Shown: piece after piece, positions 38,131-51,000 of the stretch
How the letters are laid out: every line of letters starts with the position of its first letter
Numbering within the stretch: position 1 is the first letter of the stretch
DNA from: Saccoglossus kowalevskii
Taxonomy: Eukaryota; Hemichordata; Enteropneusta; Harrimaniidae
Length of the DNA stretch: 64,000 nt
Assembly: GCF_000003605.2 (NCBI RefSeq)
Contig: NW_003127757.1
Location: forward strand, 1-64,000
Reading direction: 5' to 3'
Notes under the pieces: generated by a model
What the model saw: the letters and a program-made list of their open reading frames with translations, nothing else
Told to the model about the DNA's origin: nothing
The model's database searches: none
Made by a program: the position numbers and the translations under genes

Positions 38131-38900
38131 GTGGTACTAACAGTCGTTCTCATTAACTGTATGGGTTAGTGTGGAATTACCCAATGCCATCCTGCAACTT
38201 AACTATGTCTGTTTTGTAGTGGTACTAACAGTGGTTCTCATTGACCGTATGGGTTAGTGTGGAATTATCGAATGCCATCCTGCAACTTAACTATGTCTGT
38301 TTTGTAGTGGTACTAACAGTGGTTCTCATTGACCGTACAGGTTAGTGTGGAATTATCCAATGCCATCCTGCAACTTAACTATGTCTGTTTTGTAGTGGTA
38401 CTAACAGTGGTTCTCATTGACCGTACAGGTTAGTGTGGAATTATCGAATGCCATCCTGCAACTTAACTATGTCTGTTTTGTAGTGGTACTAACAGTGGTT
38501 CTCATTGACCGTACAGGTTAGTGTGGAATTATCGAATGCCATCCTGCAACTTTACTATGTCTGTTTTGTAGTGGTACTAACAGTGGTTCTCATTGACCGT
38601 ACAGGTTAGTGTGGAATTATCGAATGCCATCCTGCAACTTAACTATGTCTGTTTTGTAGTGGTACTAACAGTGGTTCTCATTGACTGTATGGGTTAGTGT
38701 GGAATTATCCAATGCCATCCTGCAACTTAACTATGTCTGTTTTGTAGTGGTACTAACAGTGGTTCTCATTGACCGTACAGGTTAGTGTGGAATTATCGAA
38801 TGCCATCCTGCAACTTAACTATGTCTGTTTTGTAGTGGTACTAACGGTGGTTCTCATTGACTGTATGGGTTAGTGTGGAATTATCCAATGCCATCCTGCA
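38130..38900 (+). repeat. Cassette C, distant copy
   Basis: ATTAACTG followed by GAATTACCC near 38,155 leads into TACAGG and C19G monomers and then the ACTTTACTATG variant at 38,549, which is otherwise seen only at 3521. A GACTGTATG monomer, another TACAGG/C19G monomer and an A67G monomer complete the cassette. The offset to the first copy is 35,028 bp. Confidence 0.86.
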
Positions 38901-39430
38901 ACATAACTATGTCTGTTTTGTAGTGGTACTAACAGTGGTTCTCATTGACTGTATGGGTTAGTGTGGAATTATCCAATGCCATCCTGCAACTTAACTATGT
39001 CTGTTTTGTAGTGGTACTAACAGTGGTTCTCATTGACTGTATGGGTTAGTGTGGAATTATCCAATGCCATCCTGCAACATAACTATGTCTGTTTTGTAGT
39101 GGTACTAACAGTGGTTCTCATTGACTGTATGGGTTAGTGTGGAATTATCCAATGCCATCCTGCAACATAACTATGTCTGTTTTGTGTTGTGGTACTAACA
39201 GTGGTTCTCATTGACCGTATGGGTTAGTGTGGAATTATCCAATGCCATCCTGCAACTTAATTATGTATGTTTTGTAGTGGTATTAACAGTGGTTGTCATT
39301 GACTGTATGGGTTAGTGTGGAATTATCCAATGCCATCCTGCAACATAACTATGTCTGTTTTGTAGTGGTACTAACAGTGGTTCTCATTGACTGTATGGGT
39401 TAGTGTGGAATTATCCAATGCCTTCCTGCA
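38900..39430 (+). repeat. Satellite monomers with one disturbed junction
   Basis: Plain monomers apart from TTTTGTGTTGTGG near 39,183, where extra bases replace the usual TTTTGTAGTGG, and CTTAATTATGTATG near 39,258. Nothing other than satellite is present. Confidence 0.86.
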
Positions 39431-39720
39431 ACTTAACTATGTCTGTTTTGTAGTGGTACTAACGGTGGTTCTCATTGACTGTATGGGTTAGTGTGGAATT
39501 ATCCAATGCCATACTGCAACATAACTATGTCTGTTTTGTAGTGGTACTAACAGTGGTTCTCATTCACCGTACAGGTTAGTGTGGAATTATCCAATGCCAT
39601 CCTGCTACTTAACTATGTCTGTTTTGTAGTGGTACTAACACTGGTTCTCATTGACCGTACGGGTTAGTGTGGAATTATCTAATGAACATCCTGCAACTTA
39701 ACTATGTCTGTTTTGTAGTG
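39430..39720 (+). repeat. Cassette D, short copy
   Basis: A67G, CATACTGC with TACAGG, GCTACTT with AACACTGG and TACGGG, then ATCTAATGAACATCC near 39,677, where the monomer is 2 bp longer than usual. The order matches 19.75-19.98 and 30.30-30.53 kb. Confidence 0.82.
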
Positions 39721-40280
39721 GTACTAACAGTGGTTCTCATTGACTGTATGGGTTAGTGAGGAATTATCCAATGCCATCCTGCAACTTAACTATGTCTGTT
39801 TTGTAGTGGTATTAACAGTGGTTCTCATTGACTGTATGGGTTAGTGTGGAATTATCCAATGCCATCCTGCAACATAACTATGTCTGTTTTGTAGTGGTAC
39901 GAACAGTGGTTCTCATTGACTGTATGGGTTAGTGAGGAATTATCCAATGCCATCCTGCAACTTAACTATGTCTGTTTTGTAGTGGTATTAACAGTGGTTC
40001 TCATTGACTGTATGGGTTAGTGTGGAATTATCCAATGCCATCCTGCAACTTAACTATGTCTGTTTTGTAGTGGTACTAACAGTGGTTCTCATTGACTGTA
40101 TGGGTTAGTGAGGAATTGTCCAATGCCATCCTGCAACTTAACTATGTCTGTTTTGTAGTGGTATTAACAGTGGTTCTCATTGACTGTATGGGATAGTGTG
40201 GAATTATCCAATGCCATCCTGCAACTTAACTATGTCTGTTTTGTAGTGGTACTAACAGTGGTTCTCATTGACTGTATGGG
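39720..40280 (+). repeat. 2-monomer (176-bp) higher-order repeat, three units
   Basis: GTGAGG in place of GTGTGG is found at 39,756, 39,932 and 40,108, spaced exactly 176 bp. Every alternate monomer (near 39,811, 39,987 and 40,163) has ATTAAC instead of ACTAAC. This is a clean dimeric repeat. Confidence 0.88.
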
Positions 40281-41195
40281 TTAGTGTGGAATTATACAAT
40301 GCCATCCTGCAACTTAACTATGTCTGTTTTGTAGTGGTACTAACAGTGGTTCTCATTGACTGTATGGGTTAGTGTGGAATTATCTAATGCCATCCTGCAA
40401 CTTAACTATGTCTGTTTTGTAGTGGTACTAACAGTGGTTCTCATTGACTGTATGGGTTAGTGTGGAATTATCCAATGCCATCCTGCAACTTAACTATGTC
40501 TGTTTTGTAGTGATACTAACAGTGGTTCTCATTGACTGTATGGGTTAGTGTGGAATTATCCAATGCCATCCTGCAACATAACTATGTCTGTTTTGTAGTG
40601 GTACTAACAGTGGTTCTCATTGACCATATGGGTTAGTGTGGAATTATCCAATGCCATCCTGCAACATAACTATGTCTGTTTTGTAGTGGTATTAACAGTG
40701 GTTCTCATTGACCGTATGGGTTAGTGTGGAATTATCCAATGCCATCCTGCAACTTAACTATGTCTGTTTTGTAGTGGTACTAACAGTGGTTCTCATTGAC
40801 TGTATGGGTTAGTGTGGAATTATCTAATGCCATCCTGCAACTTAACTATGTCTATTTTGTAGTGGTACTAACAGTGGTTCTCATTGACCGTATGGGTTAG
40901 TGTGGAATTATCCAATGCCATCCTGCAACATAACTATGTCTGTTTTGTAGTGGTACTAACAGTGGTTCTCATTGACTGTATGGGTTAGTGTGGAATTATC
41001 CAATGCCATCCTGCAACATAACTATGTCTGTTTTGTAGTGGTATTAACAGTGGTTCTCATTGACTGTATGGGTTAGTGTGGAATTATCCAATGCCATCCT
41101 GCAACTTAACTATGTCTGTTTTGTAGTGGTACTAACAGTGGTTCTCATTGACTGTATGGGTTAGTGTGGAATTATCCAATGCCATCCTGCAACTT
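40280..41195 (+). repeat. Ordinary satellite monomers
   Basis: About ten near-consensus monomers, mostly GACTGTATG; ATCTAATG appears near 40,384 and 40,823. No link to a distant block was clear. Confidence 0.87.
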
Positions 41196-44100
41196 AATTA
41201 TGTCTGTTTTGTAGTGGTATTAACAGTGGTTCTCATTGACCGTATGGGTTAGTGTGGAATTATCCAATGCCATCCTGCAACTTAACTATGTCTGTTTTGT
41301 AGTGGTACTAACAGTGGTTCTCATTGACTATATGGGTAGTGTGGAATTATCCAATGCCATCCTGCAACTTAATTATGTCTGTTTTGTAGTGGTACTAACA
41401 GTGGTTCTCATTGACCGTATGGGTTAGTGTGGAATTATCCAATGCCATCCTGCAACTTAACTATGTCTGTTTTGTAGTGGTATTAACAGTGGTTCTCATT
41501 GACCGTATGGATTAGTGTGGAATTATCCAATGCCATCCTGCAACTTAACTATGTCTGTTTTGTAGTGGTACTAACAGTGGTTCTCATTGACTATATGGGT
41601 TAGTGTGGAATTATCCAATGCCATCCTGCAACTTAACTATGTCTGTTTTGTAGTGGTACTAACAGTGGTTCTCATTGACTATATGGGTTAGTGTGGAATT
41701 ATCCAATGCCATCCTGCAACTTAATTATGTCTGTTTTGTAGTGGTACTAACAGTGGTTCTCATTGACCATATGGGTTAGTGTGGAATTATCCAATGCCAT
41801 CCTGCAACTTAACTATGTCTGATTTGTAGTGGTACTAACAGTGGTTCTCATTGACTGTATTGGTTAGTGTGGAATTATCCAATACCATCCTGCAACTTAA
41901 TTATGTCTGTTTTGTAGTGGTACTAACAGTGGTTCTCATTGACCGTATGGGTTAGTGTGGAATTATCCAATGCCATCCTGCAACTTAACTATGTCTGTTT
42001 TGTAGTGGTACTAACAGTGGTTCTCATTGACTGTATGGGTTAGTGTGGAATTATCCAATGCCATCCTGCAACATAACTATGTCTGTTTTGTAGTGGTACT
42101 AACAGTGGTTCTCATTGACTATATGGGTTAGTGTGGAATTATCCAATGCCATCCTGCAACTTAACTATGTCTGTTTTGTAGTGGTACTAACAGTGGTTCT
42201 CATTGACTGTACGGGTTAGTGTGGAATTATCCAATACCATCCTTCAACTTAATTATGTCTGTTTTGTAGTGGTACTAACAGTGGTTCTCATTGACCGTAT
42301 GGGTTAGTGTGGAATTATCCAATGCCATCCTGCAACTTAACTATGTCTGTTTTGTAGTGGTACTAACAGTGGTTCTCATTGACTGTATGGGTTAGTGTGG
42401 AATTATCCAATGCCATCCTGCAACTTAACTATGTCTGTTTTGTAGTGGTACTAACAGTGGTTCCCCCTCACTGTATGGGTTAGTGTGGAATTATCCAATG
42501 CCATCATGCAACATAACTATGTCTGTTTTGTAGTGGTACTAACAGTGGTTCTCATTGACCGTATGGGTTAGTGTGGAATTATCCAATGCCATCCTGCAAC
42601 TTAACTATGTCTGTTTTGTAGTGGTACTAACAGTGGTTCTTAATGACCGTATGGGTTAGTGTGGAATTATCCAATGCCATCCTGCAACTTAACTATGTCT
42701 GTTTTGTAGTGGTACTAACAGTGGTTCTCATTGACTGTATGGGTTAGTGTGGAACTATCCAATGCCATCCTGCAACTTAACTATGTCTGTTTTGTAGTGG
42801 TACTAACAGTGGTTCTTAATGACCGTATGGGTTAGTGTGGAATTATCCAATGCCATCCTGCAACTTAACTATGTCTGTTTTGTAGTGGTACTAACAGTGG
42901 TTCTTAATGACCGTATGGGTTAGTGTGGAATTATCCAATGCCATCCTGCAACATAACTATGTCTGTTTTGTAGTGGTACTAACAGTGGTTCTTTATTGAC
43001 CGTATGGGTTAGTGTGGAATTATCCAATGCCATCCTGCAACTTAACTATGTCTGTTTTGTAGTGGTACTAACAGTGGTTCTTAATGACCGTATGGGTTAG
43101 TGTGGAATTATCCAATGCCATCCTGCAACTTAACTATGTCTGTTTTGTAGTGGTACTAACAGTGGTTCTCATTGACCGTATGGGTTAGTGTGGAATTATC
43201 CAATACCATCCTGCAACTTAATTATGTCTGTTTTGTAGTGGTACTAACAGTGGTTCTCATTGACTGTATGGGTTAGTGTGGAATTATCCAATGCCATCCT
43301 GCAACTTAACTATGTCTGTTTTGTAGTGGTACTAACAGTGGTTCTCATTGACCGTATGGGTTAGTGTGGAATTATCCAATACCATCCTGCAACTTAACTA
43401 TGTCTGTTTTGTAGTGGTACTAACAGTGGTTCTCATTGACTGTATGTGTTAGTGTGGAATTATCCAATGCCATCCTGCAACATAACTATGTCTGTTTTGT
43501 AGTGGTACTAACAGTGGTTCTCATTGACTGTATGGGTTAGTGTGGAATTATCCAATGCCTGCCTGCAACTTAACTATGTCTGTTTTGTAGTGGTACTAAC
43601 AGTGGTTCTCATTGACTATATGGGTTAGTGTGGAATTATCCAATGCCATCCTGCAACTTAATTATGTCTGTTTTGTAGTGGTACTAACAGTGGTTCTCAT
43701 TGACTGTATGGGTTAGTGTGGAATTATCCAATGCCTGCCTGCAACTTAACTATGTCTGTTTTGTAGTGGTACTAACAGTGGTTCTCATTGACTATATGGG
43801 TTAGTGTGGAATTATCCAATGCCATCCTGCAACATAAATATGTCTGTTTTGTAGTGGTACTAACAGTGGTTCTCATTGACTGTATGGGTTAGTGTGGAAT
43901 TATCCAATGCCTGCCTGCAACTTAACTATGTCTGTTTTGTAGTGGTACTAACAGTGGTTCTTAATGACCGTATGGGTTAGTGTGGAATTATCCAATGCCA
44001 TCCTAAAACATAACTATGTCTGTTTTGTAGTGGTACTAACAGTGGTTCTCATTGACTGTATGGGTTAGTGTGGAATTATCCAATGCCTGCCTGCAACTTA

Positions 44101-47100
44101 ACTATGTCTGTTTTGTAGTGGTACTAACAGTGGTTCTCATTGACTATATGGGTTAGTGTGGAATTATCCAATGCCATCCTGCAACATAACTATGTCTGTT
44201 TTGTAGTGATACTAACAGTGGTTGTCATTGACTGTATGGGTTAGTGTGGAATTATCCAATGCCATCATGCAAATTAACTATGTCTGTTTTGTAGTGGTAC
44301 TAACAGTGGTTCTTAATGACCGTATGGGTTAGTGTGGAATTATCCAATGCCATCCTGCAACATAACTATGTCTGTTTTGTAGTGGTACTAACAGTGGTTG
44401 TCATTGACCGTATGGGTTAGTGTGGAATTATCCAATGCCATCCTGCAACATAACTATGTCTGTTTTGTAGTGGTACTAACAGTGGTTCTCATTGACTGTA
44501 TGGGTTAGTGTGGAATTATCCAATGCCATCCTGCAACTTAACTATGTCTGTTTTGTAGTGGTACTAACAGTGGTTCTTATTGACCGTACAGGTTAGTGTA
44601 GAATTATCCAATGCCATCCTGCAACTTAACTATGTCTGTTTTGTAGTGGTACTAACAGTGGTTCTTATTGACCGTACAGGTTAGTGTAGAATTATCCAAT
44701 GCCATCCTGCAACTTAACTATGTCTATTTTGTAGTGGTACTAACAGTGGTTCTCATTGACTATATGGGTTAGTGTGGAATTATCCAATGCCATCCTGCAA
44801 CATAAATATGTCTGTTTTGTAGTGGTACTAACAGTGGTTCTCATTGACTGTATGGGTTAGTGTGGAATTATCCAATGCCTGCCTGCAACTTAACTATGTC
44901 TGTTTTGTAGTGGTACTAACAGTGGTTCTCATTGACTGTATGGATTAGTGTGGAATTATCCAATGCCATCCTGCAACATAACTATGTCTGTTTTGTAGTG
45001 GTACTAACAGTGGTTCTCATTGACTATATGGGTTAGTGTGGAATTATCCAATGCCATCCTGCAACTTAACTATGTCAGTTTTGTAGTGGTACTAACAGTG
45101 GTTCTCATTGACTGTATGGGTTAGTGTGGAATTATCCCATGCCATCCTGCAACTTAACTATGTCTGTTTTGTAGTGGTACTAACAGTGGTTCTCATTGAC
45201 CATATGGGTTAGTGTGGAATTATCCAATGCCATCCTGCAACATAACTATGTCTGTTTTGTAGTGGTACAAACAGTGGTTCTCAATGACCGTATGGGTTAG
45301 TGTGGAATTATCCAATGCCATCCTGCAACTTAACTATGTCTGTTTTGTAGTGGTACTAACAGTGGTTCTCATTGACCGTATGGGTTAGTGTGGAATTATC
45401 CAATGCCATCCTGCAACTTAACTATGTCTGTTTTGTAGTGGTACTAACAGTGGTTCTCATTGACTGTATGGGTTAGTGTGGAATTATCCAATGCCATCCT
45501 GCAACTTAACTATGTCTGTTTTGTAGTGGTACTAACAGTGGTTCTCATTGACCGTATGGGTTAGTGTGGAATTATCCAATGCCATCCTGCAACTTAACTA
45601 TGTCTGTTTTGTAGTGGTACTAACAGTGGTTCTCATTGACCGTATGGGTTAGTGTGGAATTATCCAATGCCATCCTGCAACTTAACTATGTCTGTTTTGT
45701 AGTGGTACTAACAGTGGTTCTCATTGACCGTACGGGTTAGTGTGGAATTATCCAATGCCATCCTGCAACTTAACTATGTCTGTTTTGTAGTGGTACTAAC
45801 GGTGGTTCTCATTGACTGTATGGGTTAGTGTGGAATTATCCAATGCCATCCTGCAACTTAACTCTGTCTGTTTTGTAGTGGTACTAACAGTGGTTCTTAA
45901 TGACCATATGGGTTAGTGTGGAATTATCCAATGCCATCCTGCAACATAACTATGTCTGTTTTGTAGTGGTACTAACAGTGGTTCTCATTGACTGTATGGG
46001 TTAGTGTGGAATTATCCAATGCCATCCTGCAACTTAACTATGTCTGTTTTGTAGTGGTACTAACAGTGGTTCTCATTGACTGTATGGGTTAGTGTGGAAT
46101 TATCCAATGCCATCCTGCAACTTAACTATGTCTGTTTTGTAGTGGTACTAACAGTGGTTCTCATTGACTGTATGGGTTAGTGTGGAATTATCCAATGCCA
46201 TCCTGCAACATAACTATGTCTGTTTTGTAGTGGTACTAACAGTGGTTCTTAATGACCGTATGGGTTAGTGTGGAATTATCCAATGCCATCCTGCAACTTA
46301 ACTATGTCTGTTTTGTAGTGGTATTAACAGTGGTTCTCATTGACCGTATGGGTTAGTATGGAATTATCCAATGCCATCCTGCAACATAACTATGTCTGTT
46401 TTGTAGTGGTACTAACAGTGGTTCTCATTGACTGTATGGGTTACAGTGGAATTATCCAATGCCATCCTGCAACTTAACTATGTCTGTTTTGTAGTGGTAC
46501 TAACAGTGGTTCTCATTGACCGTATGGGTTAGTGTGGAATTATCCAATGCCATCCTGTAACTTAACTATGTATGTTTTGTAGTGGTACTAACAGTGGTTC
46601 TCATTGACCATATGGGTTTAGTGTGGAATTATCCAATGCCATCCTGCAAATTAACTATGTCTGTTTGTAGTGGTACTAACAGTGGTTCTCATTGACCGTA
46701 TGGGTTAGTGTGGAATTATCTAATGCCATCCTGCAACTTAACTATGTCTGTTTTGTAGTGGTACTAACAGTGGTTCTCATTGACTGTATGGGTTAGTGTG
46801 GAATTATCCAATGCCATCCTGCAACTTAACTATGTCTGTTTTGTAGTGGTACTAACAGTGGTTCTCATTGACCATATGGGTTAGTGTGGAATTATCCAAT
46901 GCCATCCTGCAACATAACTATGTCTGTTTTGTAGTGGTACTAACATTGGTTCTCATTGACTGTATGGGTTAGTGTGGAATTATCCAATGCCATCCTGCAA
47001 CTTAACTATGTCTGTTTTGTAGTGGTACTAACAGTGGTTCTCATTGACTGTATGGGTTAGTGTGGAATTATCCAATGCCATCCTGCAACTTAACTATGTC

Positions 47101-47565
47101 TGTTTTGTAGTGGTACTAACAGTGGTTCTCATTGACTGTATGGGTTAGTGTGGAATTATCCAATGCCATCCTGCAACTTAACTATGTCTGTTTTGTAGTG
47201 GTACTAACAGTGGTTCTCATTGACTGTATGGGTTAGTGTGGAATTATCCAATGCCATCCTGCAACTTAACTATGTCTGTTTTGTAGTGGTACTAACAGTG
47301 GTTCTCATTGACTGTATGGGTTAGTGTGGAATTATCCAATGCCATCCTGCAACTTAACTATGTCTGTTTTGTAGTGGTACTAACAGTGGTTCTCATTGAC
47401 TGTATGGGTTAGTGTGGAATTATCCAATGCCATCCTGCAACTTAACTATGTCTGTTTTGTAGTGGTACTAACAGTGGTTCTCATTGACCATATGGGTTAG
47501 TGTAGAATTATCCAATGCCATCCTGCAACATAACTATGTCTGTTTTTTAGTGGTACTAACAGTGG
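41195..47565 (+). repeat. Long-range duplicated block L, copy 1
   Basis: This 6.4-kb block matches 59,575-64,000. Shared rare markers in the same order: TATGGGTAGTG at 41,331 and 59,714; TATGGATTAG; CTGATTTG at 41,821 and 60,204; GACTGTACGGG; TTCCCCCTCAC at 42,461 and 60,756; TCCAATGCCTGCCTGC at 43,551 and 61,141; ATCTAATG at 46,718 and 63,256; TGTAGAATT at 47,501 and 63,951. The offset falls from 18,383 to 18,295, 17,590, 16,538 and 16,450 bp, so the second copy has lost about 22 monomers in several steps. Nested here are the dimeric repeat at 43.5-44.2 kb and block J copy 2 at 45.6-46.8 kb. Confidence 0.87.
43540..44170 (+). repeat. 2-monomer (176-bp) higher-order repeat, four units
   Basis: The double change A26T/T27G (GCCTGCCTGC in place of GCCATCCTGC) begins at 43,551, 43,727, 43,903 and 44,079 (positions of TCCAATGCCT), each 176 bp apart. 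The alternate monomers have GACTATATG or TTCTTAATGACCG. The form recurs at 44,871, 57,093, 58,854, 61,141 and 61,317. Confidence 0.88.
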
Positions 47566-47900
47566 TTCTTATTGACCGTACAGGTTAGTGTGGAATTATC
47601 CAATGCCATCCTGCAACTTAACTATGTCTGTTTTGTAGTGGTACTAACAGTGGTTCTCATTGACTGTATGGGTTAGTGTGGAATTACCCAATGCCATCCT
47701 GCAACATAACTATGTCTGTTTTGTAATGGTACTAACGGTGGTTCTCATTGACCGTACAGGTTAGTGTGGAATTATCCAATGCCATCCTGCAACTTAATTA
47801 TGTCTGTTTTGTAGTGGTACTAATAGTGGTTCTCATTGACCGTATGGGTTAGTGTGGAATTATCCAATGCCATTCTGCAACTTAACTATGTCTGTTTTGT
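47565..47900 (+). repeat. Ordinary satellite monomers
   Basis: A few monomers with TACAGG and one A67G monomer that, unusually, is paired with GACCGTACAGG (near 47,737). Nothing else is present. Confidence 0.86.
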
Positions 47901-48780
47901 AGTGGTACTAACAGTGGTTCTCATTGACCGTACAGGTTAGTGTGGAATTATCCAATGCCATCCTGCAACTTAACTATGTCTGTTTTGTAGTGGTACTAAC
48001 AGTGGTTCTCAATGACCGTATGGGTTAGTGTGGAATTATCCAATGCCATCCTGCAACATAACTATGTCTGTTTTGTAGTGGTACTAACAGTGGTTCTCAT
48101 TGACTGTATGGGTTAGTGTGGAATTATCCAATGTCATCCTGCAACTTAACTATGTCTGTTTTGTAGTGGTACTAACAGTGGTTCTTATTGACCGTATGGG
48201 TTAGTGTGGAATTATCCAATGCCATCCTGCAACTTAACTATGTCTGTTTTGTAGTGGTACTAACAGTGGTTCTCATTGACTGTATGGGTTAGTGTGGAAT
48301 TATCCAATGCCATCCTGCATCTTAACTATGTCTGTTTTGTAGTGGTACTAACAGTGGTTCTCATTGACCGTACAGGTTAATGTGGAATTATCCAATGCCA
48401 TCCTGCAACTTAACTATGTCTGTTTTGTAGTGGTACTAACAGTGGTTCTCAATGACCGTATGGGTTAGTGTGGAATTATCCAATGCCATCCTGCAACATA
48501 ACTATGTCTGTTTTGTAGTGGTACTAACAGTGGTTCTCATTGACTGTATGGGTTAGTGTGGAATTATCCAATGTCATCCTGCAACTTAACTATGTCTGTT
48601 TTGTAGTGGTACTAACAGTGGTTCTTATTGACCGTATGGGTTAGTGTGGAATTATCCAATGCCATCCTGCAACTTAACTATGTCTGTTTTGTAGTGGTAC
48701 TAACAGTGGTTCTCATTGACTGTATGGGTTAGTGTGGAATTATCCAATGCCATTCTGCAACATAACTATGTCTGTTTTGT
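47900..48780 (+). repeat. 5-monomer (440-bp) tandem duplication
   Basis: ATGTCATCC (C24T) lies at 48,131 and 48,571, exactly 440 bp apart. Around each the order is TACAGG, TTCTCAATGACCG, CATAAC, ATGTCATCC with TTCTTATTGACCG, then GACTGTATG. Two units are nearly identical. Confidence 0.88.
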
Positions 48781-49360
48781 AGTGGTACGAACAGTGGTTC
48801 TCATTGACTGTATGGGTTAGTGTGGAATTATCCAATGCCATCCTGCAACTTAACTATGTCTGTTTTGTAGTGGTACTAACAGTGGTTCTCATTGACTGTA
48901 TTGGTTAGTGTGGAATTATCCAATGCCATCCTGCAACTTAACTATGTATGTTTTGTAGTGGTATTAACAGTGGTTCTCATTGACCATATGGGTTAGTGTG
49001 GAATTATCCAATGCCATCCTGCAACTTAACTATGTCTGTTTTGTAGTGGTACTAACAGTGGTTCTCATTGACCGTACAGGTTAGTGTGGAATTATCCAAT
49101 GCCATCCTGCAACTTAACTATGTCTGTTTTGTAGTGGTACTAACAGTGGTTCTCATTGACTGTATGGGTTAGTGTGGAATTATCCAATGCCATCCTGCAA
49201 CTTAACTATGTCTGTTTTGTAGTGGTACTAACAGTGGTTCTCATTGACTGTATGGGTTAGTGTGGAATTATCCAATGCCATCCTGCAACTTAACTATGTC
49301 TGTTTTGTAGTGGTACTAACAGTGGTTCTCATTGACTGTATGGGTTAGTGTGGAATTATC
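48780..49360 (+). repeat. Ordinary satellite monomers
   Basis: Near-consensus monomers with single private changes (GGTACGAAC near 48,786, GACTGTATTGG near 48,894). Nothing else is present. Confidence 0.87.
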
Positions 49361-50060
49361 CAATGCCATTCTGCAACTTAATTATGTCTGTTTTGTAGTG
49401 GTACTAACAGTGGTTCTCATTGACTGTATGGGTTAGTGTGGAATTATCCAATGCCATCCTGCAACATAACTATGTCTGTTTTGTAGTGGTACTAACAGTG
49501 GTTCTCATTGACTGTATGGGTTAGTGTGGAATTATCCAATGCCATCCTGCAACTTAACTATGTCTGTTTTGTAGTGGTACTAACAGTGGATCTCATTGAC
49601 TGTATGGGTTAGTGTGGAATTATCCAATGCCATCCTGCAACATAACTATGTCTGTTTTGTAGTGATACTAACAGTGGTTCTCATTGACCGTATGGGTTAG
49701 TGTGGAATTATCCAATGCCATCCTGCAACTTAACTATGTCTGTTTTGTAGTGGTACTAACAGTGGTTCTCATTGACCGTATGGGTTAGTGTGGAATTATC
49801 CAATGCCATCCTGCAACATAACTATGTCTGTTTTGTAGTGGTACTAACAGTGGTTCTCATTGACCATATGGGTTAGTGTGGAATTATCCAATGCCATCCT
49901 GCAACATAACTATGTCTGTTTTGTAGTGGTACTAACAGTGGTTCTCATTGACCATGTGGGTTAGTGTGGAATTATCCAATGCCATCCTGCAACTTAACTA
50001 TGTCTGTTTTGTAGTGGTACTAACAGTGGTTCTCATTGACTGTACGGGTTAGTGTGGAAT
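49360..50060 (+). repeat. Chimeric block: 15.4-kb type joined to 29.0-kb type
   Basis: The left part (about 49,366-49,640) follows 15,400-15,680 (CATTCTGC with CTTAATTATG, then TGGATCTCAT at 49,588). The right part (about 49,656-50,030) follows 29,051-29,430 (AGTGATACTAAC, GACCATATG, GACCATGTG). The two parental arrangements meet between the TGGATCTC and AGTGATAC monomers, near 49.60-49.65 kb. Confidence 0.78.
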
Positions 50061-50750
50061 TATCCAATGCCATCCTGCAACTTAACTATGTCTGTTTTGT
50101 AGTGGTATTAACAGTGGTTCTCATTGACCGTACAGGTTAGTGTGGAATTATCCAATGCCATCCTGCAACTTAACTATATCTGTTTTGTAGTGGTACTAAC
50201 AGTGGTTCTCATTGACTGTATGGGTTAGTGTGGAATTATCCAATGCCATCCTGCAACTTAACTATGTCTGTTTTGTAGTGGTACTAACAGTGGTTCTCAT
50301 TGACTGTATGGGTTAGTGTGGAATTATCCAATGCCATCCTGCAACTTAACTATGTCTGTGTTGTAGTGGTACTAACAGTGGTTCTCATTGACCGTACAGG
50401 TTAGTGTGGAATTATCCAATGCCATCCTGCAACTTAACTATGTCTGTATTGTAGTGGTACTAACAGTGGTTCTCATTGACTGTATGGGTTAGTGTGGAAT
50501 TATCCAATGCCATCCTGCAACTTAACTATGTCTGTTTTGTAGTGGTACTAACAGTGGTTCTCATTGACTGTATGGGTTAGTGTGGAATTATCCAATGCCA
50601 TCCTGCAACATAACTATGTCTGTTTTGTAGTGGTACTAACAGTGGTTCTCCTTGACTGTATGGGTTAGTGTGGAATTATCCAATGCCATCCTGCAACATA
50701 ACTATGTCTGTTTTGTAGTGGTACTAACAGTGGTTCTCATTGACCGTATG
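50060..50750 (+). repeat. Ordinary satellite monomers
   Basis: Plain monomers with two related private changes, CTGTGTTG near 50,356 and CTGTATTG near 50,446. Nothing else is present. Confidence 0.87.
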
Positions 50751-51000
50751 GGTTAGTGTGGAAATTATCCAATGCCATCCTGCAACATAACTATGTCTGT
50801 TTTGTATTGGTACTAACAGTAGTTCTCATTTGACTGTATGGGTTAGTGTGGAATTATCCAATGCCATCCTGCAACATAACTATGTCTGTTTTGTAGTGGT
50901 ACTAAACGGTGGTTCTCATTGACCGTATGGGTTAGTGTGGAATTATCCAATGCCATCCTGCAACTTAACTATGTCTGTTTTGTAGTGGTAGTAACGGTGG
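50750..51000 (+). repeat. Monomers with a cluster of single-base insertions
   Basis: Three successive monomers each carry one extra base: GTGGAAATTATCC near 50,758, CTCATTTGACTG near 50,826, and ACTAAACGGTGG near 50,902. Substitutions TTGTATTGG and GGTAGTAACGG lie alongside. Single-base indels are rare elsewhere, so the cluster stands out. It may be real local decay or residual sequencing error. Confidence 0.8.
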
